NCBI GenBank assembly: GCA_902766215.1
Contig: CACXCV010000157.1
Span: forward strand, 1-9,448
From: Oscillospiraceae bacterium
GTDB taxonomy: Bacteria; Bacillota; Clostridia; Oscillospirales; Oscillospiraceae
DNA length: 9,448 nt
Reading direction: 5' to 3'
The translations under genes and the position numbers were made by a program. The notes beneath the pieces were generated by a model. That model was not told where the DNA came from, searched no databases, and saw only the letters and a program-made list of their open reading frames with translations. Shown in pieces: positions 1-6,680 of this stretch. Each line of letters starts with the position of its first letter. Within the stretch, counting starts at the first letter, position 1.

Positions 1-18
1 AGGAAATGACCAGATTTG

Positions 19-25
19 AAAGGAG
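19..25 (+). promoter_or_regulatory. Ribosome binding site that sets the arabinofuranosidase start
   Basis: AAAGGAG lies five bases before the ATG at 31. The reading frame is also open from a TTG at 16, but that start would place this Shine-Dalgarno sequence inside the gene, so ATG 31 is chosen. Nothing else can be assigned in bases 1-30. In-frame TGA codons at 7-9 and 17-19 could end an upstream gene, but too little sequence is present to tell. Confidence 0.8.
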
Positions 26-30
26 CCGCC

Positions 31-2463
31 ATGACAAAGATCACGATTCAGACCGGAACGCCAAAGTTTCCGGTGACCAGGGACCTCTACGGCATTTTTT
101 ATGAAGATTTGAACCGCTGCGGCGATTCGGGCATCTATCCGGAAATGATCCGCAACCGCTCGTTTGAGGATTCGCTAATGCCGGAAAACTGCGAGGGACT
201 GGGCGGCGGAACAGAGTATTTTGTTGAAAAAACCTCCGGCTTTCAGACCGAATTCAACCACGGCGAGGGACTAACCCGCTGGATGGAAGCAAACCAGCTT
301 GCCTATACGCCCATTCCCGGCTGGTATGCCGACTGCGCGGAAATGACGCTGGACGCTGAACACACACTGAACGAACACCGTGAAACCTCTCTGCGCGTTG
401 ACTTTTCCAGCGGCGGTCGCATCCACAACGTGGGCTATCAGGGTGTCTCGGTGCAGACCGGCGAGGCATACCAGTTCTACATGTTCGCCTATGCGGATCA
501 GGACAGCGTCATCCGGGTCCGGCTGGCTTCGAAGGACGGCGCGGTCTACGCCGAGAGGGGCTTTACTGTCAAATCCAACGGCTATGCCCGCTATGACTGC
601 ACGTTTGTATCCAGCGGCGAGGACAAACAGGCCATGTTTGTCCTCGAAGCGCCGGAAGCCTGCTGCCTTCACCTGGGCTTTGTCTCGCTGATGCCCGCCG
701 AGACCTACAACGGTCACGGCCTGCGCAAGGACCTGGTGGAAAAGCTGGCGGCGCTGAAGCCGGGCTTCTGCCGCTATCCCGGCGGCGGCTTCGTCGAGGG
801 GTTCAACTTTGCGACGATTCCCTTCTTCTCCCGCATCACCGGCCCGGTGTGGGAGCGCCCGTCCTTCTGGAACATGTGGAATTACCGCACGACCAACGGC
901 TTTGGCTATCATGAATATCTGCAGCTGTGCGAAGATCTGAACATGAAAAAGCTGTATGTGCTCAACTGCGGCATCAGCGATGTGTTCACAGTGGTGCAGT
1001 TCTTCCAGGGCGAGCAGAAGCAGCAGATTCTGGACGAGGCCATTGCCGCCATCGAATACGCCACCGCGCCGGTGGGAACAAAATACGGCGATATGCGCGC
1101 CAAAGCCGGCCATCCCGCCCCCTTCGGCCTGGATTATGTGGAAATCGGCAACGAATCCTACTGCCCGGAGTATTATGAATACTATCAGTGGATGTATCAG
1201 GAGCTGAAAACGCGCTATCCCGATATGACCTTCCTGACCTGCCTCCATGTGGAAGAGAAGGGTCTGCCGGCTGAGATTGTGGACGAGCACTATTATTCCA
1301 CGCCCGAATTCTTTGCCGAAAACATCCACCGCTACGACAGCCTCCCGCGCACCGGCCCCGGCATTTTCATCGGCGAATGCGCCGTCACGCAGGGGCAGCC
1401 CGGCACGCTCCGTGCCGCGCTGGGCGAGGCAATGTTCTGGATGGGACTGGAGAAAAATCAGGATATCTGCCGTCTGGCCTGTTATGCACCGCTGTTTGAA
1501 AACGTGACCTACTATAAGTGGTACCCCAACCTGATCTGCTTTGACAACACGACCAGCTATGGCATTCCTTCCTGGTATATGCTGAAGCTGATGGGCGCCA
1601 ACCGCGGGCGCGATTTTGTCGATGCCTCGGTGGAAACAGCCGTCTGCTATAAGCCGATGGCCGGCATTTTCAGCGTCAGCGCCGACCATGCGTTCTCCTT
1701 CAAACATGCGAAGGTAGACGGCGCCGCAGCCGGCGTGTCCCATGCCCTGCTGGGCACTGTGCGGCAGGACGGCGAATGGTTCACCACCATCCCGCCGCAG
1801 CCGGACGCACTGCCCTTCAAGGGTCCGGCGCTGGGCCGCCGCTCTCCCGAGGCCACATCGGTCACCTTTGGCGAGGAGCTGTCCGCGTCCTCCACGATGG
1901 AAATCTCGGTATACTTCAAGGACCGGCTGGATATTCAGGCCTTTGTCAACAACCGCGGCATGGAAGACTGGACCATGCGCAACACCAGCGGCTTCAGCTG
2001 GATCATCACGCCGGAGAGCAGCTGGGCGCAGACCGCCCACTCCATCAAGGAAGAGCTGCTCAGTGAGCGCAATGCGCATGCCATCGCCGAAGGCTGGCAC
2101 GACTTCAAGGTAGAGACGTTCGTCGGCGGCTTCCGCGGCTATGTGGACGGCCAACTGGTTCTGCAGGCAGCGCTGCCCTCCTACCCAGCGGTAGAGGCCG
2201 TGGCCGATACGGACGAGGCGCATGTCATCGTCAAGATCGTCAACTTTACCGAGCAGGACGAGGCCATCGACCTCTCGCTGGATACCGAGGTGCAGTCTGC
2301 ATATACCGTCAAGCTACTTACCGGCGACGCGCTGGCGGAGAACCGCATCGACGACCCCGAGCATGTTCGGGACACGGAGTTTGTAGCACAGGGCGCGGCA
2401 AGAAACTTTGTCTATCATGCGCCCGCCTGGTCGCTGTCGGTTCTGATTCTGGACAAGGCATAA
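31..2463 (+). CDS. GH51 alpha-L-arabinofuranosidase, intracellular
   Basis: An 810-residue retaining glycosidase that removes terminal alpha-L-arabinofuranosyl residues from arabinan- or arabinoxylan-derived oligosaccharides. No signal peptide or membrane segment is visible, so it probably acts in the cytoplasm on imported oligosaccharides. The family-typical start (LYGIFYEDLN, from residue 19, then RNRSFED) precedes a beta-sandwich resembling a CBM4/9 module at about residues 85-230. The catalytic barrel begins near RYPGGGF (248-254). The acid/base is Glu375 in the GNE motif and the nucleophile is Glu449 in IGEC. The C-terminal part holds a LamG/DUF1080-like stretch (about 610-720, including YVDGQLV) and a closing beta domain. 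It is longer than the roughly 500-residue GH51 enzymes and fits the larger multidomain type. Both catalytic glutamates are present, so it should be active. The family call is strong. The exact substrate and the module boundaries are inferred. Confidence 0.93.
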   Translation: MTKITIQTGTPKFPVTRDLYGIFYEDLNRCGDSGIYPEMIRNRSFEDSLMPENCEGLGGGTEYFVEKTSGFQTEFNHGEGLTRWMEANQLAYTPIPGWYADCAEMTLDAEHTLNEHRETSLRVDFSSGGRIHNVGYQGVSVQTGEAYQFYMFAYADQDSVIRVRLASKDGAVYAERGFTVKSNGYARYDCTFVSSGEDKQAMFVLEAPEACCLHLGFVSLMPAETYNGHGLRKDLVEKLAALKPGFCRYPGGGFVEGFNFATIPFFSRITGPVWERPSFWNMWNYRTTNGFGYHEYLQLCEDLNMKKLYVLNCGISDVFTVVQFFQGEQKQQILDEAIAAIEYATAPVGTKYGDMRAKAGHPAPFGLDYVEIGNESYCPEYYEYYQWMYQELKTRYPDMTFLTCLHVEEKGLPAEIVDEHYYSTPEFFAENIHRYDSLPRTGPGIFIGECAVTQGQPGTLRAALGEAMFWMGLEKNQDICRLACYAPLFENVTYYKWYPNLICFDNTTSYGIPSWYMLKLMGANRGRDFVDASVETAVCYKPMAGIFSVSADHAFSFKHAKVDGAAAGVSHALLGTVRQDGEWFTTIPPQPDALPFKGPALGRRSPEATSVTFGEELSASSTMEISVYFKDRLDIQAFVNNRGMEDWTMRNTSGFSWIITPESSWAQTAHSIKEELLSERNAHAIAEGWHDFKVETFVGGFRGYVDGQLVLQAALPSYPAVEAVADTDEAHVIVKIVNFTEQDEAIDLSLDTEVQSAYTVKLLTGDALAENRIDDPEHVRDTEFVAQGAARNFVYHAPAWSLSVLILDKA

Positions 2464-2511
2464 CCGGTCCGTTCCGGGTTTTAACAATTTAACAAAAGGG
2501 GCATTGGCACC

Positions 2512-2706
2512 ATGGCAAAAAATGACCGCGACGAAAACCGTTTTGCGCAGATTTACTCCCAGGGCTTTTCAAATATCATGCAGATCTGGGTGGACAAGCA
2601 GACCGGTGTGCAGTATCTCTGGCACGCCAGCGGCTATGCCGGTGGGCTGACGCCCCTGCTGGACCGGGACGGAAAGCCGGTCATCTCCCCCATCGTCAAT
2701 TCATAA
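2512..2706 (+). CDS. DUF6440 family small protein
   Basis: A 64-residue soluble protein. The pattern of an aromatic-rich N-terminal half, then VDKQTGVQYLW and YAGGLTPLLDRDGKPVI (about residues 44-60), matches from memory the DUF6440 family of Firmicutes, whose function is unknown. Length is normal for the family. AAAGGGG at 2495-2501 is a ribosome binding site ten bases before the ATG. It starts 48 bases after the arabinofuranosidase gene with no convincing promoter in between, so co-transcription is plausible. It has no signal peptide, transmembrane helix or cysteine pair. The repeated YxGG/TPLLD pattern suggests a small beta-rich fold, but that is only inference. No role should be assigned from the neighbours. 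Confidence 0.8.
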   Translation: MAKNDRDENRFAQIYSQGFSNIMQIWVDKQTGVQYLWHASGYAGGLTPLLDRDGKPVISPIVNS

Positions 2707-2709
2707 CAT

Positions 2710-2733
2710 GCCGGGCGGCGTCCGCCGCCCGGC
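2710..2733 (+). repeat. Strong GC-rich inverted repeat between DUF6440 and GTPase genes
   Basis: Perfect inverted repeat: GCCGGGCGGCG at 2710-2720 and CGCCGCCCGGC at 2723-2733, starting three bases after the DUF6440 stop codon. In RNA the innermost pairs must open, leaving about nine or ten GC pairs. No T-run follows (CAATCCGG), so it is not a canonical intrinsic terminator. It may stabilise the 3' end of the upstream message, reduce read-through, or mark a processing point ahead of the GTPase gene. Confidence 0.75.
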
Positions 2734-2750
2734 CAATCCGGCACAGACAG

Positions 2751-2758
2751 AAAGGAGG
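2751..2758 (+). promoter_or_regulatory. Near-perfect ribosome binding site of the GTPase gene
   Basis: AAAGGAGG lies eight bases before the ATG at 2767. A second ATG at 2762 is in another frame and does not open the GTPase reading frame, so 2767 is the start. The site is among the strongest Shine-Dalgarno sequences in the window, which suggests efficient translation once the message is made. Confidence 0.8.
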
Positions 2759-2766
2759 CGCATGCC

Positions 2767-4704
2767 ATGGCAGCCAAGCGCAAGCTGAACATCGGCATTG
2801 TGGCGCATGTTGACGCAGGCAAAACCAGCCTGACCGAGCAGCTGCTGTTCCACGGCGGCGCGGTGCGCACCGCCGGTACCGTGGACGCCGGGACGGCGCA
2901 AACCGACACGCTGGCCATCGAGCAGGCCCGCGGCATCTCGGTGAAGACCGCTGACGCCGTGCTGGATTTGCCCACGTGCGTGGTCAACCTGATCGACACG
3001 CCGGGCCATGCCGACTTTCTCAGCGAAGTGGAACGTGCGCTGTCGGCGCTGGACTGCGCGGTGCTGGTTGTCTCTGCCGTGGAAGGCGTGCAGGCGCAGA
3101 CCGAGATTCTCTGTGCCGCTATCGAGGCGCTGGCGCTCCCCTGCGTGGTCTTTCTCAACAAGCTTGACCGCGCCGGCAGCCGGTTTGACGCCGTCTGTGC
3201 CGAGCTGGCCGGACAGCTGCCCTCCCGCACCCTACTGCCGGTGAATCGTCCAGTTCACGAGGGCGATCCGTCCGCCGGCGTGGTTCCGGCGGAGGACTGT
3301 CTGGAAAACGCCGTCATTCTCTCCGGCAATGACGCGCTGCTGGACCAGTGGCTGGCGGGCCGCGCCCCGGATTTCGCCGCCGCGCTGCAGCAGGCCATGG
3401 GCAGCGGCGCCGTGCCCGTGCTCTGCGGCTCGTCCAAGACGGGCGCAGGCTGCGCGGCGCTGCTGTCGTTTCTCAGCCAGTCGGTCCCCGCGCCGGCAGG
3501 CGACCCCGCGGGCGAATTCTGCGCCCGGGTGTTCCGCCTGGAGCACGACAAAACGCTGGGAAAGCTGGCTCACGTGCGCATCTTCTCCGGCAGCCTGGAG
3601 CCGCGCCAGAGCGTCTATCTCCCCCGCCTGGGTCAGGAATACAAAATCGCCGGCCTGCGCCGCCCGCTGGGGCGCAAGCAAGCGGACATCCCCCGGGCCG
3701 AGGCCGGCGACATTGCGGTTCTTTTCGGCCTGGGCGAGGTGCGCGCCGGCGATCTGCTGGGCCGCGGCACACCGCCGCGGCGCGAATCCTCGCTGGCCAC
3801 GCCGCTGCTGACTGTCAAGGCCGCGCCGGAGAAGCCCGACCAGCTGATGAGGCTGGTGGCCGCCTTTCGCCAGCTGGCCGACGAGGACCCGCTGCTGCAC
3901 TTTCTCTGGGTGCAGGAAAAGCAGGAGCTGCAGCTGCGCATCGTCGGCCCCATCCAACTGGAGATTCTCACCGAGCTGCTGCAAGAGCGCTACGGCCTGC
4001 GGGCCAGCTTTTCCGCTCCGTCGGTCATCTATCAGGAGACGCCCGCCGCCCCGGGCGAGGGCTTCGACGCCTATACCATGCCCAAGCCCTGCTGGGCCGT
4101 GCTGCGCTTTTTGATCGAGCCGCTGCCCCGCGGCAGCGGGCTGGTCTACGAGTGCCGCGTCGGCCCGGACAAGCTGCCCTACCGCTATCAGAACCATGTG
4201 GCCACGGCTGTGCCCGAGGCGCTGCAGCAGGGGCTGTTCGGCTGGGAAGTCACCGATCTGAAGGTCACGCTGGTGGACGGCGGCTATCACCACATCCACA
4301 CCCATCCGCTGGACTTTTTCGTCTGCACGCCCATGGCCATCATGGACGGCCTGCGCCGCTGCGGCGTGACGCTGCTGGAGCCGATTCTGCGCCTAAGTCT
4401 GCGCTTTGACCCCGATCTGTCCGGGCGGGTGATCAGCCTGCTGCAATCGGTTCGCGGCGTGCTGGGCGAGCAGAGCATGCAGGGTGGCCGACTGCACCTG
4501 GCCGCCGAGGTTCCCGCCGCCGCAAGCCTGACCCTGCCCACCGACTTTGCCCGTCTGACCTCGGGACGCGGGTCGCTGGCCTCGTCGTTTTCGCACTATG
4601 CGCCCTGTCCGCCGGAGGTCCATGCCGAGCGGGAGCGCATCGGCGTCAACCCGCTGGATCGGGCCAAATACATTCTGGAAAAGCGCAAGGTGCTGGGCGC
4701 ATAG
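2767..4704 (+). CDS. TetM/TetO-like EF-G superfamily translation GTPase
   Basis: A 645-residue cytoplasmic GTPase close in length to Tet(M) (about 640). GTP-binding motifs are complete: G1 AHVDAGKT (13-20), switch I RGIS (55-58), G3 DTPGH (77-81), G4 NKLD (131-134), G5 GSSK (221-224). They are followed by EF-G-like domains II-V. The C-terminal FSHYAPC and closing helix resemble ribosomal protection proteins. Such proteins bind the ribosomal A-site region; the tetracycline-resistance members displace the drug with the loop at the tip of domain IV. Here that loop (about 504-518) reads VDGGYHHIHTHPLDF. It resembles the EF-G YHDVDSSE loop more than the Tet(M) YSPVSTPADF loop, so tetracycline resistance should not be assumed. 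It could be a housekeeping-like paralogue, a stalled-ribosome rescue factor or a resistance factor for another drug. It faces the dut gene across a shared terminator. Family call firm, function open. Confidence 0.85.
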   Translation: MAAKRKLNIGIVAHVDAGKTSLTEQLLFHGGAVRTAGTVDAGTAQTDTLAIEQARGISVKTADAVLDLPTCVVNLIDTPGHADFLSEVERALSALDCAVLVVSAVEGVQAQTEILCAAIEALALPCVVFLNKLDRAGSRFDAVCAELAGQLPSRTLLPVNRPVHEGDPSAGVVPAEDCLENAVILSGNDALLDQWLAGRAPDFAAALQQAMGSGAVPVLCGSSKTGAGCAALLSFLSQSVPAPAGDPAGEFCARVFRLEHDKTLGKLAHVRIFSGSLEPRQSVYLPRLGQEYKIAGLRRPLGRKQADIPRAEAGDIAVLFGLGEVRAGDLLGRGTPPRRESSLATPLLTVKAAPEKPDQLMRLVAAFRQLADEDPLLHFLWVQEKQELQLRIVGPIQLEILTELLQERYGLRASFSAPSVIYQETPAAPGEGFDAYTMPKPCWAVLRFLIEPLPRGSGLVYECRVGPDKLPYRYQNHVATAVPEALQQGLFGWEVTDLKVTLVDGGYHHIHTHPLDFFVCTPMAIMDGLRRCGVTLLEPILRLSLRFDPDLSGRVISLLQSVRGVLGEQSMQGGRLHLAAEVPAAASLTLPTDFARLTSGRGSLASSFSHYAPCPPEVHAERERIGVNPLDRAKYILEKRKVLGA

Positions 4705-4731
4705 CCGTCACACGCTCTGCCATAACAAAAC

Positions 4732-4760
4732 ACGGCCCGCGGACATTGTCCGCGGGCCGT
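4732..4760. terminator. Bidirectional intrinsic terminator between convergent genes
   Basis: A 14-base inverted repeat (ACGGCCCGCGGACA at 4732-4745, its complement at 4747-4760) lies 27 bases after the GTPase stop and about 60 bases after the dut stop on the other strand. On the minus strand the stem is followed by TGTTTTGTTAT, a good U-rich tail. On the plus strand the tail TTGTGCTGT is weaker. Placed between convergent genes, it probably ends both transcripts, more strongly for dut. The rest of 4705-4819 holds nothing else I can identify. Confidence 0.85.
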
Positions 4761-4819
4761 TGTGCTGTCTGCTGCGGGACGCCTGCCGGAAATCATTTAT
4801 CCCGACTATCCCAGCGGAA

Positions 4820-5257
4820 TTATTCCCTTCCGGTGGAACCATAGCCGCCTGCGCCCCGGGCCGTTTCGTCCAGGGTGACGGCAGGGGTGAAATCAGCGGT
4901 GATATAAGGGGTGATGACAAGCTGAGCAATTCGTTCGTTTGGCTCGATCATCTGCGCCGTTTTCCCGTGATTATGTAAACTCACCAGCAGCTCACCCCGA
5001 TAGTCCGGGTCAATCACGCCCACCTTGTTGGCCGGGGCCAGGCCGCGCTTGGCCGCCAGCCCGCTGCGGGCATAGATCAGCCCCACATATCCCACCGGCA
5101 GCGCCATAGCCAGCCCGGTGGGGATCATGGCCGTCTCGCCGGGCTGAATGGTCAGCGGCGCCTCCAGCCAGGCGCGCAGATCGGCCCCCGCCGCCTGCTC
5201 CGAGCTATAAACCGGCAGCTGCGCGCCGGGCCGCAGAATCTGCATTGGAATGTTCAT
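4820..5257 (-). CDS. dut: dUTP diphosphatase (trimeric dUTPase)
   Basis: A 145-residue enzyme that hydrolyses dUTP to dUMP and pyrophosphate, keeping uracil out of DNA and supplying dUMP for thymidylate synthesis. All five motifs of the homotrimeric family are visible: motif 1 AGADLRA (23-29), motif 2 ARSGLA (63-68), motif 3 GVIDPDYRGEL (80-90) with the probable catalytic Asp83, motif 4 ERIAQLV (108-114), and motif 5 RGAGGYGSTG (134-143), with Tyr where Phe is usual. Length is typical. The start at 5257 is supported by AGAGGAA six bases upstream (5264-5270) and by a four-base ATGA overlap with the stop of the PHP gene, which implies translational coupling. An internal Met5 is a weaker start. 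A U-rich terminator follows. Confidence 0.97.
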   Translation of the reverse strand: MNIPMQILRPGAQLPVYSSEQAAGADLRAWLEAPLTIQPGETAMIPTGLAMALPVGYVGLIYARSGLAAKRGLAPANKVGVIDPDYRGELLVSLHNHGKTAQMIEPNERIAQLVITPYITADFTPAVTLDETARGAGGYGSTGRE

Positions 5258-6033
5258 GACAAGTTCCTCTTTTCCATTGGAATGGTTGCCGCCATCGGCA
5301 GGCCAAACTGCGCCGCCCAGCGGCAGCAGTCATCCATCACGGCCGGGTCGGCAAACTGTTCGGGCGCGTGGGCGTCCACGCCCAGGATCAGCGTGTTGCC
5401 CACCTCCTGCGCCAGGCGGAAGAAGGACTCCCGCGGATAGCCGCGCCGGTCCCGATAGCCCAGCAGGTTGACCTCCAGCGGGAGGTTGTATTCCCGCGCC
5501 GCCTGACACAGCGCCAGATAGTGCTTGCGTTCCACAGCTTCATCGCCCACAAAGCGGCACAGGTCCGGATGCGCCACATAGGCAAAGCGGCGGCTTTCGA
5601 TCCCGCGGATCACCTGCTCCACATAGCGGGCCAGCACGGCCTCGTCGTCTGTGGGCCGGCCATAGTACCAGCCGCCGTCGCCGCTGTCAAAGTGCTGCCC
5701 CAGGATCAGATATTCACACGGATAATCCGCCAGGAAGTCCAGCATCCCCTCAAACAGACCGGGGAAATACTCCGCCTCAAAGCCGATGTGCAGCTCGACC
5801 TGCCCGGCAAACGCGTCCCGCAGGGCGGCAAACGAGTCAAAGTAGCCCTGGGTCTGCTCCAGCGTCATGCGCACGCCTGCCGCCGGGCCGCTGACGCCGG
5901 GATACGGGCAGTGGTCCGCCATGCCCAGGATGCGGATGCCGGCGTCTACCGCCGCCTGCACCATCTCACGGTCGCTCCCCCGGGCGTGGCCGCAGCGAGC
6001 CGTATGGGTGTGATAGTTGGTTGTAAACTGCAT
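5254..6033 (-). CDS. PHP-domain phosphoesterase, HisJ/histidinol-phosphatase-like
   Basis: A 259-residue metal-dependent phosphoesterase of the PHP superfamily, whose closest named relatives are HisJ-type histidinol-phosphatases. Metal-ligand motifs appear in the expected order: HTH (His8, His10) and His16, ADH (Asp40, His41), GFEAE (Glu86), GQHF (His114), AHPDL (His155), and DAH near the end (Asp220, His222). The frame is open to an ATG at 6096, but the start at 6033 is preferred because AAGGAG sits seven bases upstream, the protein then begins MQFTTNYHTHT as is usual for the family, and the predicted promoter lies inside the longer version. The gene overlaps dut by four bases. No other histidine-biosynthesis gene is in the window, so the histidinol phosphate substrate is uncertain; another phosphomonoester is possible. 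Confidence 0.88.
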   Translation of the reverse strand: MQFTTNYHTHTARCGHARGSDREMVQAAVDAGIRILGMADHCPYPGVSGPAAGVRMTLEQTQGYFDSFAALRDAFAGQVELHIGFEAEYFPGLFEGMLDFLADYPCEYLILGQHFDSGDGGWYYGRPTDDEAVLARYVEQVIRGIESRRFAYVAHPDLCRFVGDEAVERKHYLALCQAAREYNLPLEVNLLGYRDRRGYPRESFFRLAQEVGNTLILGVDAHAPEQFADPAVMDDCCRWAAQFGLPMAATIPMEKRNLS

Positions 6034-6040
6034 GTTCTCT

Positions 6041-6046
6041 CTCCTT
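6041..6046 (-). promoter_or_regulatory. Ribosome binding site that sets the PHP gene start
   Basis: AAGGAG on the minus strand, seven bases before the ATG at 6033. No comparable site precedes the upstream ATG at 6096, which would also lie within the -35 element of the predicted promoter. Confidence 0.75.
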
Positions 6047-6067
6047 ACCGGGTCATTTCGCAGGACT

Positions 6068-6096
6068 ATTCTATCATATCCGCTTGCAAATGGCAA
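6068..6096 (-). promoter_or_regulatory. Predicted sigma-A promoter of the PHP-dut operon
   Basis: On the minus strand TTGCCA (6096-6091) and TAGAAT (6073-6068) are separated by exactly 17 bases, giving -35 and -10 elements that each match consensus at four or more positions. Transcription would begin near 6061, leaving a leader of about 28 bases before the PHP start. The -35 begins only four bases after the nrdG terminator stem, so the two transcription units are packed tightly. A TATGAT at 6080-6075 is an alternative -10 but lacks a well-spaced -35. Confidence 0.5.
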
Positions 6097-6099
6097 TGC

Positions 6100-6130
6100 A
6101 CAGCCCCCGGATGAACCATCCGGGGGCTGT
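6100..6130 (-). terminator. Terminator hairpin after nrdG
   Basis: A 14-base perfect inverted repeat, arms 6100-6113 and 6117-6130, with a GC-rich core (CCCCCGG) and a short loop, starts 20 bases after the nrdG stop. The downstream minus-strand tail GCATTGCCATTTGC has only short T groups, so termination may be incomplete and some read-through into PHP-dut is possible. The AT-rich bases 6131-6144 before the stem hold no other feature I can support. Confidence 0.7.
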
Positions 6131-6149
6131 CATTTATAAAATTTGCGCG

Positions 6150-6680
6150 TTATGCGCCATAGCCATCGTCCCAGATGACCACGCTGCCCGCTGCCAGCGA
6201 CTTGGGCACGTCGATCAGGCGCTGGTTACTGCTGCCGCGAAAGCGCAGGCCGGGGTTTTTCAGCTCCTCGACAAAGGGGCCGTCCACCAGCACATCCAGC
6301 AGACCCAGCAGCCGGCGCACCGTCTGCCCGTCGCCCACCTGGCCGGCCAGCAGCTGCTCGAACTGGCAGCCGCTGTAGCACCAGATGTCCTTTTCCGGGA
6401 AGCGCGCCCGCGCCTGACGGGCCACCTCCAGCACGCCGGCCTGGTTGGCCGGCTCCATCGGCTCGCCGCCCAGCAGGCTCAGCCCCCGGATATACGGCCG
6501 GGACAGGCTGTCCATCAGGCTGTCGATCACCGCCTGATCGCAGGGATTGCCATATTGAAAGTCCCAGGTCTCCGGGTTGAAGCAGTTTGGGCAGTGCCGC
6601 GTGCAGCCGGACACAAACAGGCTGACGCGCACGCCGGGTCCGTTGGCAATATCATGCCGTTTAATCGTTGCGTAGTTCAT
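6150..6680 (-). CDS. nrdG: Anaerobic ribonucleoside-triphosphate reductase activating protein
   Basis: A 176-residue radical SAM activase that uses a 4Fe-4S cluster and S-adenosylmethionine to install the glycyl radical on NrdD. The cluster motif CX3CX2C is complete at Cys26, Cys30 and Cys33 (CTRHCPNC), preceded by GPGVR and followed by GGEP (71-74), the SAM-contact motif. The C-terminal stretch GSSNQRLIDVPKSL is typical of NrdG. Length is normal. Its ATG overlaps the TAA stop of nrdD by one base (TAATG), with a GAGGGTG site 11 bases upstream inside nrdD, so translation is probably coupled to nrdD, as expected for two subunits that work together. A hairpin terminator follows. Confidence 0.97.
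   Translation of the reverse strand: MNYATIKRHDIANGPGVRVSLFVSGCTRHCPNCFNPETWDFQYGNPCDQAVIDSLMDSLSRPYIRGLSLLGGEPMEPANQAGVLEVARQARARFPEKDIWCYSGCQFEQLLAGQVGDGQTVRRLLGLLDVLVDGPFVEELKNPGLRFRGSSNQRLIDVPKSLAAGSVVIWDDGYGA

Noticed and set aside
271..2223. A 650-codon open frame on the minus strand opposite the GH51 gene
   Set aside because: It has no recognisable domain and mirrors the GH51 codons. The plus-strand gene has both catalytic glutamates and a good ribosome binding site.
2464..2485. A weak hairpin (AACCGG with CCGGGTT) plus TTTT after the GH51 gene as a terminator
   Set aside because: The stem is about five or six pairs with a bulge, and the T-run is only four bases. It is too weak to claim, and the next gene lies 48 bases on in the same direction.
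3232..4409. Long frames (about 350 codons) on both strands within the GTPase gene
   Set aside because: They are GC-driven shadows rich in Arg, Ala and Gly or Gln, with no start signals. The GTPase frame holds all G motifs.
2767..4704. Direct call of a tetracycline-resistance gene
   Set aside because: The overall architecture fits, but the domain IV tip loop differs from that of proven tetracycline ribosomal protection proteins and is closer to EF-G.
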